From Azolla pinnata (taxonomy: Eukaryota; Streptophyta; Polypodiopsida; Salviniales; Salviniaceae), in contig JBBBWG010000559.1 of the NCBI GenBank assembly GCA_037176905.1, positions 37,732-63,507 on the forward strand: a stretch of 25,776 bases of DNA, in the 5' to 3' direction. Shown in pieces: positions 10,879 to 20,217 of this stretch. The notes under the pieces were generated by a model that was not told the DNA's origin, searched no databases, and saw only the letters and a program-made list of their open reading frames with translations. Made by a program: the position numbers and the translations under genes. Position 1 is the first letter of the stretch, and each line of letters starts with the position of its first letter.

Positions 10879-13800
10879 ACTAACTGGCTTCTCCGCAGAG
10901 CTCACAAGGAGAGCGCATCGTTCCGATGTTTATATTTCATATTCTAGCCCGCAGTTTCGAACTCGGAGGCACTGTTGGATTTCGACAGATTTCCGCAATG
11001 CCCCCGGTTTTCAACGCCCTCCCCCCCGGATTTCAACTGACCTGAGAGAGGTGAATCTCTTGAGGCTGGAGCCGAGATCAGCATCGGCCATCTTGCGCTG
11101 GCTATGGTCGAAGCGTGCCGAGCCCGAGCGGAGAGGCGATATCCTCATCATCATCATCATCATCTTGTTGTTGTTGTTGTTGTTGCTGGAGGAGGAGGAG
11201 GAGGAGAAGGGCAGTGGAGCTCCATCGTCTGCTCCCGAGAGATGCCGAAATGGAGAAGGAAAGGAGATGTAGGGAAGAGGATCGATCTCTGCTTCTCCTT
11301 CGATCTGCAAGCTTCTCGAGGATGAGGATGATGGCGATGGCGATGATGGAATCGCGGCCCAGAGGAGGGCATTGCGGCATGCCTCGATCTTCGATTCCTC
11401 GGGCATTTCGGCGATCCTGGAGAAGAAGAGACCGAGAGCTGCGCCGACGAATCGAGCTCGCGCAGCGGATCGGATCGTGTCTTCCGCTTCTGCTACGCAT
11501 AGCGGCGAGATCTGCGCTAGCCGAGGAGCTGATGGAGATGATGAAGAAGATGCAGCTGATGATGATGAAGATGATGAAGATGATGATGATGAAGACGATG
11601 CTACCATCGGAATGTGGTAGAGACTGCTCCGAGAGAGGTCTGGAATGCTGATGAACATGGCCTCGGAGCTCGCTTGCCATGCATATATGGCCAGCAACAC
11701 CGCCTCGAACCCTGCCACCGGCTGCTCCCCGGCTTGCCTCGTCGCTCGAGGAAGATAGACCCCGCACAGCGCCGGCATGTACCTGCTCATGAATCATATC
11801 GAAGATCAACACAGCGATCGAATCGTTGTTTCCTCGCCTACATATATGCTTCCACCGGTTTCATCGTCAACTGCTTCGACTGCGATCGTATATAATCTGT
11901 TGAAATCTCCAGATTCGATCGAATACCTCCCCCGCTGCAATGGTATAATCTGCTGAATCTTCAGATTTGATCGAATACCTCCTCCGCTGCAATGGTATAA
12001 TCCGCTGAATCTTCAGATTCGATCAAATACTGCAATGGTATAATCTGCTGCATCTTCAGATTTGATCAAATACTGCAATGGTATCATCTGCTGCATCTTC
12101 AGATTTGATCAAAATACATCCTCCGCTGCAATGGTATTATATTCTGCTTCTTCCGATTTCATCAAATACGTCGACTTCAATTGTATAATAGTATGCTTCT
12201 TCCGATTTCATCAAATACCTCGACTGCAGTCGTATAATCTGCTTCTTCCGATTTCATCAAAGACCTCGGCTGCAGTGTTATAAAATTATGCTTCTTTCGA
12301 TTTCATCAAATGCCTCAACTGCAATTGTATAATATGCTTCTTTGGATTTCAACAAATACCTCGACTGCAACGGTATAATATGCTTCTTTGGATTTCATCA
12401 AATACCTCGACTGCAATGGTATAATATGCTTCTTCAGATTTCATCAAATACCTCGGCTGCAATGCTATAATATGCTTCTTCCGATTCGATCAAATACCTC
12501 GGCTGCAAGTGCGGTACAATATGCTTCTTCCAATTTGATCAAATACCTCGACTGCAAGTACGGTATAATATGCTTCTTCCAATTTGATCAAATACCTCGG
12601 CTGCAATGGTATAAATGCTTCTACAGATTTTTAGCGGGTGGCTGTTTAGCAGATTTTAGCTTCTTCAGATGGTATACCTTGACTGCAATGGTTTCTCTGG
12701 TCCAGTGTTTTTAGCGGATTTAGGGTTTGGAATCAAGGTAAGGAACCTGATCTCTCTCAGCTGCATACAAACCAAGCACCCTCAATTTGCACCCCTATAG
12801 TGGCACTGCGAATTTGAGACCGAAACATTGCCAACTTCGATCATCCAGTAAGGTTTAGGTTTTTTATGTTTTCGGATCTAGAGCTTATAGTTTAGGGTTA
12901 GGTTTATGTTCCAGGGTATATAGGCTTTGAATTCAACCAGATCTCTGCGCCCTGCAGATTGAGCACCCTCAATTTTTATACCCAAGTGACCATATCTCAA
13001 TATTGTCATATATTAAATATGATCTTCATCATCCAGTAAGGTTTTAGGTTTAAGTTTTCAGATCTAGGGTTTATGGTTTAGGGTTAGGTTTAAGTTCCAG
13101 GGTAATATATAGGATTTGAAGTCAAGATGATGGACCTGATCTTTGCCTACACAGTGAGCACCCTCAATTTTTATACCCTAAGGGGCCATATCTCAAATCT
13201 TCCATACCTGAAATATGATTTTTGAGACTGAAACATTACCAACTTCCATCATCCAGCAGGTTTAGCTTAAGTTTTCAGATCTAGGGTTTACAATTTAGGG
13301 TTAGGTTTAAGTTCCAGGGTATAGAGTTTGGGGTTTCAATGGGTGAAAGTGATTGCCATATCTCCAGTATGATCTTGGAGACGGTAAACACATACCACGC
13401 ACGATCATCCAACGAAACATTCCAAACATCCGCAAAACATGGAACAGTGGATGCATCGCATGTAAAATTTTATCTTCAACTCACTTCCATCTCAAATCTT
13501 TCAAGAAATGCATTGTATGTAAAAACTTCATGTTTTTTCCACTTCCATCTGATACCATTCTGAAGCCATATTTTCAGTATGATCTTTGAGACCGTAAGCA
13601 TATACCAACCACGATCAGCAATGAGGCATTCCAAACATTCACAAAACATGGAACAGTGGATGATGCATCGTATGAACAATTTTATCTTCAATTCAATGCT
13701 TCCATCTCAAATCTCTCAAGAAATGCATTGTATGTAAAAACTTCTCGTTTTTCCCACTTCCATCCGACACCATTCTGAAGCAATGCATCATTGTTTTGAT

Positions 13801-14297
13801 CAAAAGCTATATCCTTTCGCTTTACCAGTCGGGCATTTCGACATCCAGAATCAAAGCCTTTCGAATGAGGTTCGGAAACAACGGAAATTCAAACAGAAAA
13901 TGGATCTGGTGTAAGATAAGACTGACCTCAACACTACAGTTTGGAGGCCGGAATCGAAGGTCTGGAATGTGTCGTAGAGCCACCGACACACAGGATCTTG
14001 GCTATGGCCAGACGATGGTTCCGTCAAGCGTGCAACGATCTCCCTCGCCACACTGTCATCTTGGAGGAGGGATTTCGAAGGGTCCGGAGATTCGAGCATG
14101 GCGTCCAGCGATGGCAGATGTAGAGACTTCAGGGCTTCCTTGAGAGCAATGATCCGATCCCGAGCTTTTGCCATGGCTTCCTGTCGTTGCATGAAGACCC
14201 AAGCAGGGGACGGAGATGGAGATGGCGATGGTGATACTAGTGGTGATGGTAATGTCGAGGGAAATGATGAAGATGACAAGGGAGAAGCTACCTCCAT
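10363..14297 (-). CDS. Hyccin (FAM126/HYC) family protein, PI4-kinase complex subunit
   Basis: Three exons on the minus strand: 14297-13927, 11782-11042, 10621-10363 (1,371 nt, 456 aa), introns 2,144 and 420 bp. Hyccin stabilises the plasma-membrane PI4-kinase III alpha complex together with TTC7 and EFR3-type partners; plants have HYC proteins in the PI4K-alpha-1 complex. Family marks: CRWLYDTFQ (104-112), LQTVVLRYMPALCGVYL across junction 1, AGFEAVLLAIYA, IPDLSRSSLYH, RARFVGAALGLFF, MPEESKIEAC, WEIFGPLLKILGHCLSGP and SHDLLPAAILATRSLIRL. The start follows an in-frame stop 12 bases upstream. The N-terminus is Ser/Pro-rich. Exon 2 carries microsatellite-coded runs: Ser at about 186-206 and, further on, consecutive Ser, Asn and Met runs, in places where the family is poorly conserved. 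The conserved blocks on either side stay in frame, so the gene looks intact. Confidence 0.94.
10850..10877. repeat. (TA)n microsatellite in hyccin intron 2
   Basis: About 14 TA units lie in the 420-bp second intron of the hyccin gene. Confidence 0.85.
11143..11210. repeat. Compound triplet microsatellite inside hyccin exon 2
   Basis: On the plus strand (ATC)n, (TTG)n and (GAG)n follow one another. Read on the coding strand in hyccin frame they give Ser, then six Asn, a Lys and six Met. It lies between the conserved ESKIEAC and WEIFGP blocks. Confidence 0.9.
11528..11604. repeat. GAT/GAA triplet microsatellite inside hyccin exon 2, coding poly-Ser
   Basis: Plus-strand GATGATGAA-type triplets code on the minus strand for a Ser run interrupted by Ala, placed between the IPDLS and RARFVG blocks of hyccin. 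Confidence 0.88.
11890..12635. repeat. Tandem array of about fifteen 45-50 bp units in hyccin intron 1
   Basis: Each unit reads roughly CTTCTTCCGATTTCATCAAA, then TACCTCGACTGCAATGGTAT and AATATG. I count fifteen ATCRAATAC-type cores with 40-55 bp spacing. Early units near exon 2 have GATTTGATC and CTCCGC variants, later ones GATTTCATC, showing local homogenisation. The array is noncoding; apparent reading frames through it are not conserved between copies. Confidence 0.92.
12690..13340. repeat. About 190-bp tandem repeat with TTTAGGG-like core in hyccin intron 1
   Basis: Three to four diverged copies share GATCTAGGGTTTATGG, TTTAGGGTTAGGTTTAAG, TTCCAGGGTATA, AGCACCCTCAATTT and ATCATCCAGTAAGG. 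AGCACCCTCAATTT occurs at about 12774, 12962 and 13158 (spacing 188 and 196). Each unit contains two or three telomere-like TTTAGGG variants. Confidence 0.9.
13356..13785. repeat. 210-bp tandem duplication in hyccin intron 1
   Basis: Two copies start with CCATAT at 13356 and 13566 and end with CACCATTCTGAAG or a close variant. They share GAAACATTCCAAAC, AACATGGAACAGTGGATG and AGAAATGCATTGTATG, with scattered small differences. It lies 140 bp from exon 1. Confidence 0.92.
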
Positions 14298-14790
14298 CTC
14301 CTCTGTCTACTCAGATTCAGCAGATCTATAACACTCTGCTTCTTCTTCTTCTTCTTCTTCTTCTTCTTCTTCTTCTTCTTCTTCTTCTTCTTCTTCTTCT
14401 TCTGCTGCTGCTGCTGCTGCTGCTGAGGATGATGATGTCTCCACTGTGTCCAGATGTAGATCTAGATTGTGGAGCCTGAACAGCTTCTCATTCCCTTTTC
14501 CAGCCCAGAAACATTCACTGCCCATCAACACTCCTCCCTCATCATCTTTTTGAGCCTTTTCTCCTGAGCCATTTTCTGACCTTCTGGGCTTGACTCTTCT
14601 CTCTGGAGCTGGAGCCTGGGGGTTCTTGGAGAAGATGCTTCTCTTTGTTCTGTGTTCCAGAATTCTTCTTTCCTTTCTTTCACTTCCCCAGATTGTCATT
14701 GTCAGAAAATTGACACCATTTTTTGGGTGATTCTCAAAAAGTCAAAATCTTCTGCTGTCCATGGTTTAGGGTTTGATTTCTGATGTTACA
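14298..14790 (-). promoter_or_regulatory. Hyccin 5' leader/promoter with a possible 130-codon upstream ORF
   Basis: On the minus strand an open frame starts at ATG 14697-14699 and stops at 14307-14309, nine bases before the hyccin start. It contains a poly-Ala then a long poly-Glu run coded by the (CTT)n(CTG)n tract at 14336-14425. If transcription begins upstream of 14700 this would be an unusually long upstream ORF; otherwise it is untranscribed promoter. A telo-box-like AAACCCTAA (minus strand) lies at about 14764-14772. No family resemblance was found for the frame. Confidence 0.4.
14336..14425. repeat. (CTT)n(CTG)n microsatellite in the hyccin upstream region
   Basis: Over twenty CTT units are followed by about eight CTG units, ending about 40 bases upstream of the hyccin start codon on its strand. 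Confidence 0.95.
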
Positions 14791-15487
14791 GTTTTTCTTG
14801 TCAGCTGAGTCCTCCCTCTTGCACAAAGCTCCCTTCTTCACATTTTACCTAGATTCAATGGGTATGATCACAAAAACAAAAACTGATGTTTCTTCCAGCA
14901 GTAATTTGATTAATTTTCTCTCCACATCACAAGAACACATCCTTAATGGAATCGATGCTCTATCGAGCATCATTCTTTGTCCAACGTTTGGAAAAAAACT
15001 ATACAACTGAATAGATCTATTTAATTGATGCACTACATGCAATAGCACGTCTTTTGCATGTAAACCAGAAATTCAATCCAGTTTATCAAAGAAATCGAGA
15101 CAAGATACATTTTCTCACATTTAAATACACTGTTCAACACAATGTACAACTTTGTAGTGTTAATAATGTTACAAGAGAACGAATTTCTTTGGCAATTTGA
15201 GAAGATTTCCTCATATCAGTGTTGGGACATGTCAGAAAACATGTGACTAACTAACCGTCATGGTATTCGAATAAATGTTTTTTAGTCATTAGGAGCAAAT
15301 TAAAGGCGATTGGAATTCAGAACTAGTGAGAGAGGCAACAGTAGCAAAAAGGACTTATTTCAAGTTCACATTCTCATCATTAGTATTTCATTCGTTGCCT
15401 AACTTGCCTTCCCTTCAAAATCTGATACCTAACCATGTGAATTGCCAGACCTGACACTCTGGAAGCACTAGTTAATCTTGTGTGTAC
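14791..15487. other. Spacer between the PPR gene 3' end and the hyccin upstream region
   Basis: No gene is recognised. This AT-rich stretch presumably holds the PPR 3' untranslated region and distal hyccin promoter. Short frames at 14783-15048 overlap on both strands and look accidental. Confidence 0.5.
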
Positions 15488-17466
15488 TTAAGACATCATT
15501 GCAACTTCTTGCTTTTCATGAGAATTTGATGACTTCTTCTCCAGGGCATATGTCTCTAGCGATTGCAAAAACCACTTCTCATTTAGTTTGATACCAGAAC
15601 CACTTAATCTCTGTATCAAACTCTCTGCCTTGTCGAAGTGTTTTCCTTTTAAATAGCTCTTATAAAGTATGAAATACGAAAGGCTTGAGGGCTGTATATC
15701 CATCTCACCTGCATTATCTAATAGATCTTCAGCTTCCTTTATCATGTTATTGGAGCAATAAACCTCCAACAAGGTATTCAAGGTGGTACTTTCTGGTTGG
15801 ATGCCGGCTTGACACATCTTGTCGAGGCAACTTCTCATCTTCTCCATGCATTGAGAATTCCCGTATCCTTTCATTAATACCTCATATGTTACCAACCGAG
15901 GAGATATACCCATTGCAGACATATTTTTAAATACCAGTTCCATCTCATTCACACGCTTTGCAGACCCATAGTTGTTGATAAGTGAGTTGAAGGTAGAAAG
16001 CTGGGGCATTATCTTCTGCTCTGCCATACTCTTCAATGCTTCCTCCATCTTTACTATTATCCCTGCTTTACCATATGCATCTATAAGGGTGTTGAATGTG
16101 ATAAAATCTGGTCTTACTTTGTGACGCCTCATCTGCCTCAAGACCAATTCCATCTCAAGAAATTCACCAGCTTTCCCATATGCATCAAGAATACCATTAA
16201 AAGTGTAAGCATCAGGCTTGATCCCAGCATCATCCATTTCTTTGAAAAGTTCTTCCATTTTCTTAGTTTGCTTAGCTTGAGCACATGCTCTTAGAATGGT
16301 GTTGTACGTGACCAGATTTGGTTTGCAAAGGATTTTCTTCTTCATCTCTGCTAGGTAATCAAAGGCCTTAACTAAAGCTGCCTCCTTGTTCTTATAGTTT
16401 CTCAAGTGAGCATTGATAAGGGCATTATATACAGAGGAATCCGGGCGGCACTTATGCTTTTTCATCTCTTGAAATAGCCAGATTGCAAGCCGAAGCTGTC
16501 CTTTCTTTCCCAAGATTGAGATTAATTTAGCATAGAATCCATCATCTGGTTTGTACCACTTTTGCTGCTGCATCCACCTGAAGACCTGAGACATAAAAAC
16601 AGTTGAAATTTAGCAGAAGAGTGTAGGGTTTCAACATTGCGCAAACTGGGTGATTCAATTCATAAACATTATGGTTGGTTATCATGGATTTGCTTGCTAC
16701 TTGATGGCATAAATTACAAGAGACAATCATCTCAGCTCAATGCTTTTATTTATATTTAGCAGATGGTGCAATCAAAATTTTGCAAGAATCGAGACCTTTG
16801 GTGCAATTCGAATTATGTGCGAAAAGAGGAAGCATATGGCAGTAACTTTGTGAGGTGCTGCCAGATTGTTTCTCCTCATCATAATATGCCCAAATGCACC
16901 ATCTCCATGCTACTTGAAAAGTCCCATACATTCTTCGATTGCTCCCATATAAACGCTACAACGCTTACATGTGGGAAAAGCCTCCATTTCATGCTTATCC
17001 AGAATCACCCCCTACAAATTGTTATATGGTAAAAGAAGGAACCTTTCTTGAAGTACTTGTAAGTTCCTTCCAAAACGAAGAAAAATGGTACATGCATGTG
17101 CCATCACCGACCAGTGCACAGAGTATATGTATCTATTTTTCGTGGAAAATGAGACATATCTCAGAACCGGAACGCGCAGAGAAGAAACAGAGAGAAGATA
17201 TACGAGAAAATACCTCGAGGGTGAGGAGCCACCGGTCCATTCTGCCCAGCTCTTCGAAGAGGGTGAACCAGTCAGTGAGGACCATGGTCCTGCCGTAGTG
17301 ATCGAGGGCGGCGTTGATGTTGGTCTCATCTCGAAGGAGAGCGGAGACGAGGGGCTTGAAGGGCTTAGGGGAGCTGAGGGATGCGAGCCTCTTGGTCTTC
17401 ATGGCTTTGCGACCCTTGGAGGTACACACAATGATCAAGGAAGCAGCAGCAGAAGAAGAAGAAGAA

Positions 17467-17511
<45 letters not shown>

Positions 17512-17591
17512 AGAGGAGGAAGAAGTGCAGAGTGCTGTGCAGGGAAGAATTCGAGCACTGGGCACTTGCTCTGCGCTCCAAGGATCGCCAT
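15488..17591 (-). CDS. P-class pentatricopeptide repeat protein, PPR5/EMB2453-like, probably chloroplast
   Basis: Two exons on the minus strand: 17591-17214 and 16585-15488 (1,476 nt, 491 aa), intron 628 bp in phase 0. PPR proteins bind specific organelle RNAs; the closest family I recall is maize PPR5 / Arabidopsis EMB2453 (At4g39620), which protects the chloroplast trnG-UCC precursor. The junction reads WFTLFEELGRMDRWLLTLE then VFRWMQQQKWYKPDDGFY, a hallmark of that group. About nine PPR motifs follow from residue 140, each near 35 aa with the usual YNTIL...AYGKAG...M...G.KP pattern; the second is longer. There is no E or DYW tail, so it is not an editing-type protein. The first 80 residues form a Ser/Lys-rich transit-peptide-like region with a run of about 20 Ser. 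The start is the first in-frame ATG. The orthology is from remembered sequence and needs a search. Confidence 0.93.
17466..17510. repeat. (GAT)n microsatellite coding poly-Ser in the PPR transit region
   Basis: About fourteen GAT units flanked by GAA units encode, on the minus strand, Ser at about residues 28-47 of the PPR protein. Confidence 0.92.
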
Positions 17592-17609
17592 AGCCACGCA
17601 CAGAGAGCA

Positions 17610-17668
17610 CCTCTTCTTCTTCTTCTTCTTCTTCCTTCTTCTTCTTCTTCGAGAGAGAGAGAGAGAAG
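17610..17668. repeat. (CTT)n and (GA)n tracts in the PPR 5' leader
   Basis: CTT units at about 17612-17650 and a GA run at about 17651-17668 lie just upstream of the PPR start codon (17591, minus strand). Confidence 0.88.
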
Positions 17669-17779
17669 AGGGGTATCTCAGGAAATACTGAAATCTTGGG
17701 AATTTTTATGAAACAAGGAAAAGGGATTTGAACATTGGAGGTGGATCAGATCAGATCAGATTCAGATAAAAAATGAGAT

Positions 17780-18520
17780 GTTGATCAAAGAGGAGAAGTT
17801 TTTTTCCAAACATTTCCGAGCATTCGGATCTCGTCGAGGATCGAATAGCTTCAAGAGGTGGATCGGCTCGAAGGAGAGATGGTGGATCGGATCGGAAACA
17901 GATCGGATGTTGATCAGGTGGAGATGTTTTTCCAGACGTTGTCGAGCATTCGGATCTCGTTGAAAGATCGAATAGCTTCGAGGTGGATCGGATCAATGGA
18001 GAGATGGTGGGATCAAAGATCAAAGGAGATGTGTTTCGAGGAGAGGAGACGTTTTTCTAGACATTGTCGAGCACTCGAATCTCATCGAGAATCAAACAGC
18101 TTGAGGTGAATCAGATCAAAGGAGAGATGGTGGATCAGAGATCAAAGGAGATGTGTTCAACAGGGGGGAGAAGTTTTTCCAGACATTGTCAGCATTCGAA
18201 TCTCCTCAAGGATCGAATGCCTTGAGGTGGATCAAATTGAAAGAGAGGTGATCAAAGGGGAGAAGGTTTTCCAGACATTATGGAGCATTCGGAGCTTGTC
18301 ACTATTGAACACCTCGAAGCAAACCGGATCAAAATGAGCTATAATGATCGAGGGGTGGGAGAAGTTTTTCCAAACATCGTCAAGCAAACGAATCTTGTTA
18401 GGATCGAGCATCTTGATTGAGGTGGATCAGATCAAATGAGATGTGATTGATGAACAGGGGGAGAAGTTTTTTTCCTGACATTGCCGAGCATTTGGATCTT
18501 GTCAACACTCGAAGCGAGTG
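17780..18520. repeat. Degenerate tandem array, about seven units of 90-127 bp, upstream of the PPR gene
   Basis: Units share AAGTTTTTCCAGACATTGTC, GAGCATTCGGATCTCGTC, GATCGAATAGCTTGAGGTGG and ATCAAAGGAGAGATGGTGG. The AAGTTTTTCC-type start recurs at about 17797, 17922, 18049, 18171, 18264, 18362 and 18463. Unit length falls from about 125 bp to about 100 bp along the array through loss of the ATCAAAGG part. Short frames through it are not maintained. Confidence 0.9.
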
Positions 18521-19400
18521 GGTGGCAAAACCTTCTCGATCATCAATTCATTCGATATTTCTATTTCTAGAAGATCGATTGCCAAAATCTAATAATTTGA
18601 GCAGATTATGGTTAGAATCGACGTACATCCAATTCAAATATCGACTGAATTCGAATCAATATGAAAATCTCTCGACCTAGCATTTTCATCATGGATTTGC
18701 TGTATCATTCCCTTGCATCACATTAGATCAAACCATAGATAGGCATGATGGAAAAAAAAAAGACATTGTGATTGATTCTCAATGACCTTATCAATGAGAC
18801 TTCCAAGTGTCATTGATTCCATGCGTCTCGACAGTTGACAACCATATTGGTTTTATCAACTCCTATCAATTCTATGCACTTTATAACCAATTATAATGTG
18901 CTTTGGATCAGCACACATTTCCTTCGAATATTCATACATGATCAACTCAACTCGCTCACAATAATATCGAATTGATGCCCCAACATACCTTCTTGCATGT
19001 CATGCATTGTAGGCTTCGGAGAGCAGGACATGCTCAGAAAGTGTCTTTGCCTTCTTTGATGAAAGCTGACAGAAACTCTCTTGAATCCTTGAAGTGTTCC
19101 TCTTGACTTGCAAAGATGATCAAAGACATCTGCTTCTCGAACAATCAATACAAAAAAGACTGCATATGGAGTGCGGCCTCGATCACATATAACATCAACT
19201 CAGCAGCCTGAAATGGATACCTTCCATGGTTAGGTAATCTGCAATAGGAGAATTTCCATCTATCAACACCCAGGGGTTCTGAGAGATATATTGCAGCATC
19301 AATTATCTCAAGACACATTGTCACTTTGTGTGAAATGCACGTGAGATATTTTGCTCGTTCTACCCTTGTCAACTTGGAGATTGCAAACCCAAGCTGTTAT
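18521..19400. other. 3' flank of the FAM192A-like gene
   Basis: No gene is recognised. Two minus-strand frames (19372-19145 and 19148-18942, 75 and 68 codons) lie directly downstream of the FAM192A-like stop but show no family resemblance and follow a normal C-terminus, so they are treated as 3' untranslated or intergenic sequence. Confidence 0.5.
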
Positions 19401-20161
19401 TCAATCCTCTTCATCGCTATCACTTCCATAAGCTACCAACCCCTGAAGTGGTATGTTCGAGTCTGTGCTTTTCTCAGATGCCAAGGTAGACTTAACATCA
19501 GATAATGTTGCATCTTTCTCAAGTTTGACTTTTTTTGGCTGTGGCTTTATTTTCACTGAGACTGGAAGTGGCTTAACAATTGTGACCTTCTTGTCTTTCT
19601 GAGATGATGGTGCTACCTTCTGCAACATAAAACAAGTAAAATATGTAAAATAAAATATGGGAACAACTAACCAGCAAATTGAAACAGAATTTCGATAAAG
19701 AAGAATTGGGTTATTGTGGAGCTTGGGATGAGTCACTACAAAATGTCAGCACTTGTTTAGTAATGACATGATGCTGAAATACTGGGGAAGGAAGAGAGAG
19801 TCGAAACACAAGATCAGAGTTAAAACAGGGGATAGGATGTTGAGGATTCAACTCCCAATTGTTTACATCACAGCATCTGTTTGATTTTCTCAATTCATTA
19901 TATGCACTGACTAAGGAAGTGCCAACAGACTTAGACGAGCTTTGCATTCAAGAACATCAACCTCGCTTACTACCCTCAGGTATCACGTTAGTTGTATTGA
20001 TTCTCAAACATGTAAAGGCTACTCCAAACAGGTTAAAGTCTACATTTATAGCACACATTCCACCTATTTGCCAATGTGAAATTCACGATATTTGAAGCTT
20101 TGCACTAGGATTGGTTCTCCCTTATATGTAAATATGTGTGTGTATGAAAGGGGGCAGGGGG

Positions 20162-20217
<56 letters not shown>

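Noticed and set aside
18942-19372. Two minus-strand frames after the FAM192A-like stop, possibly extra exons
   Set aside because: The upstream exon ends in a normal stop and acidic tail; no homology to family members beyond it.
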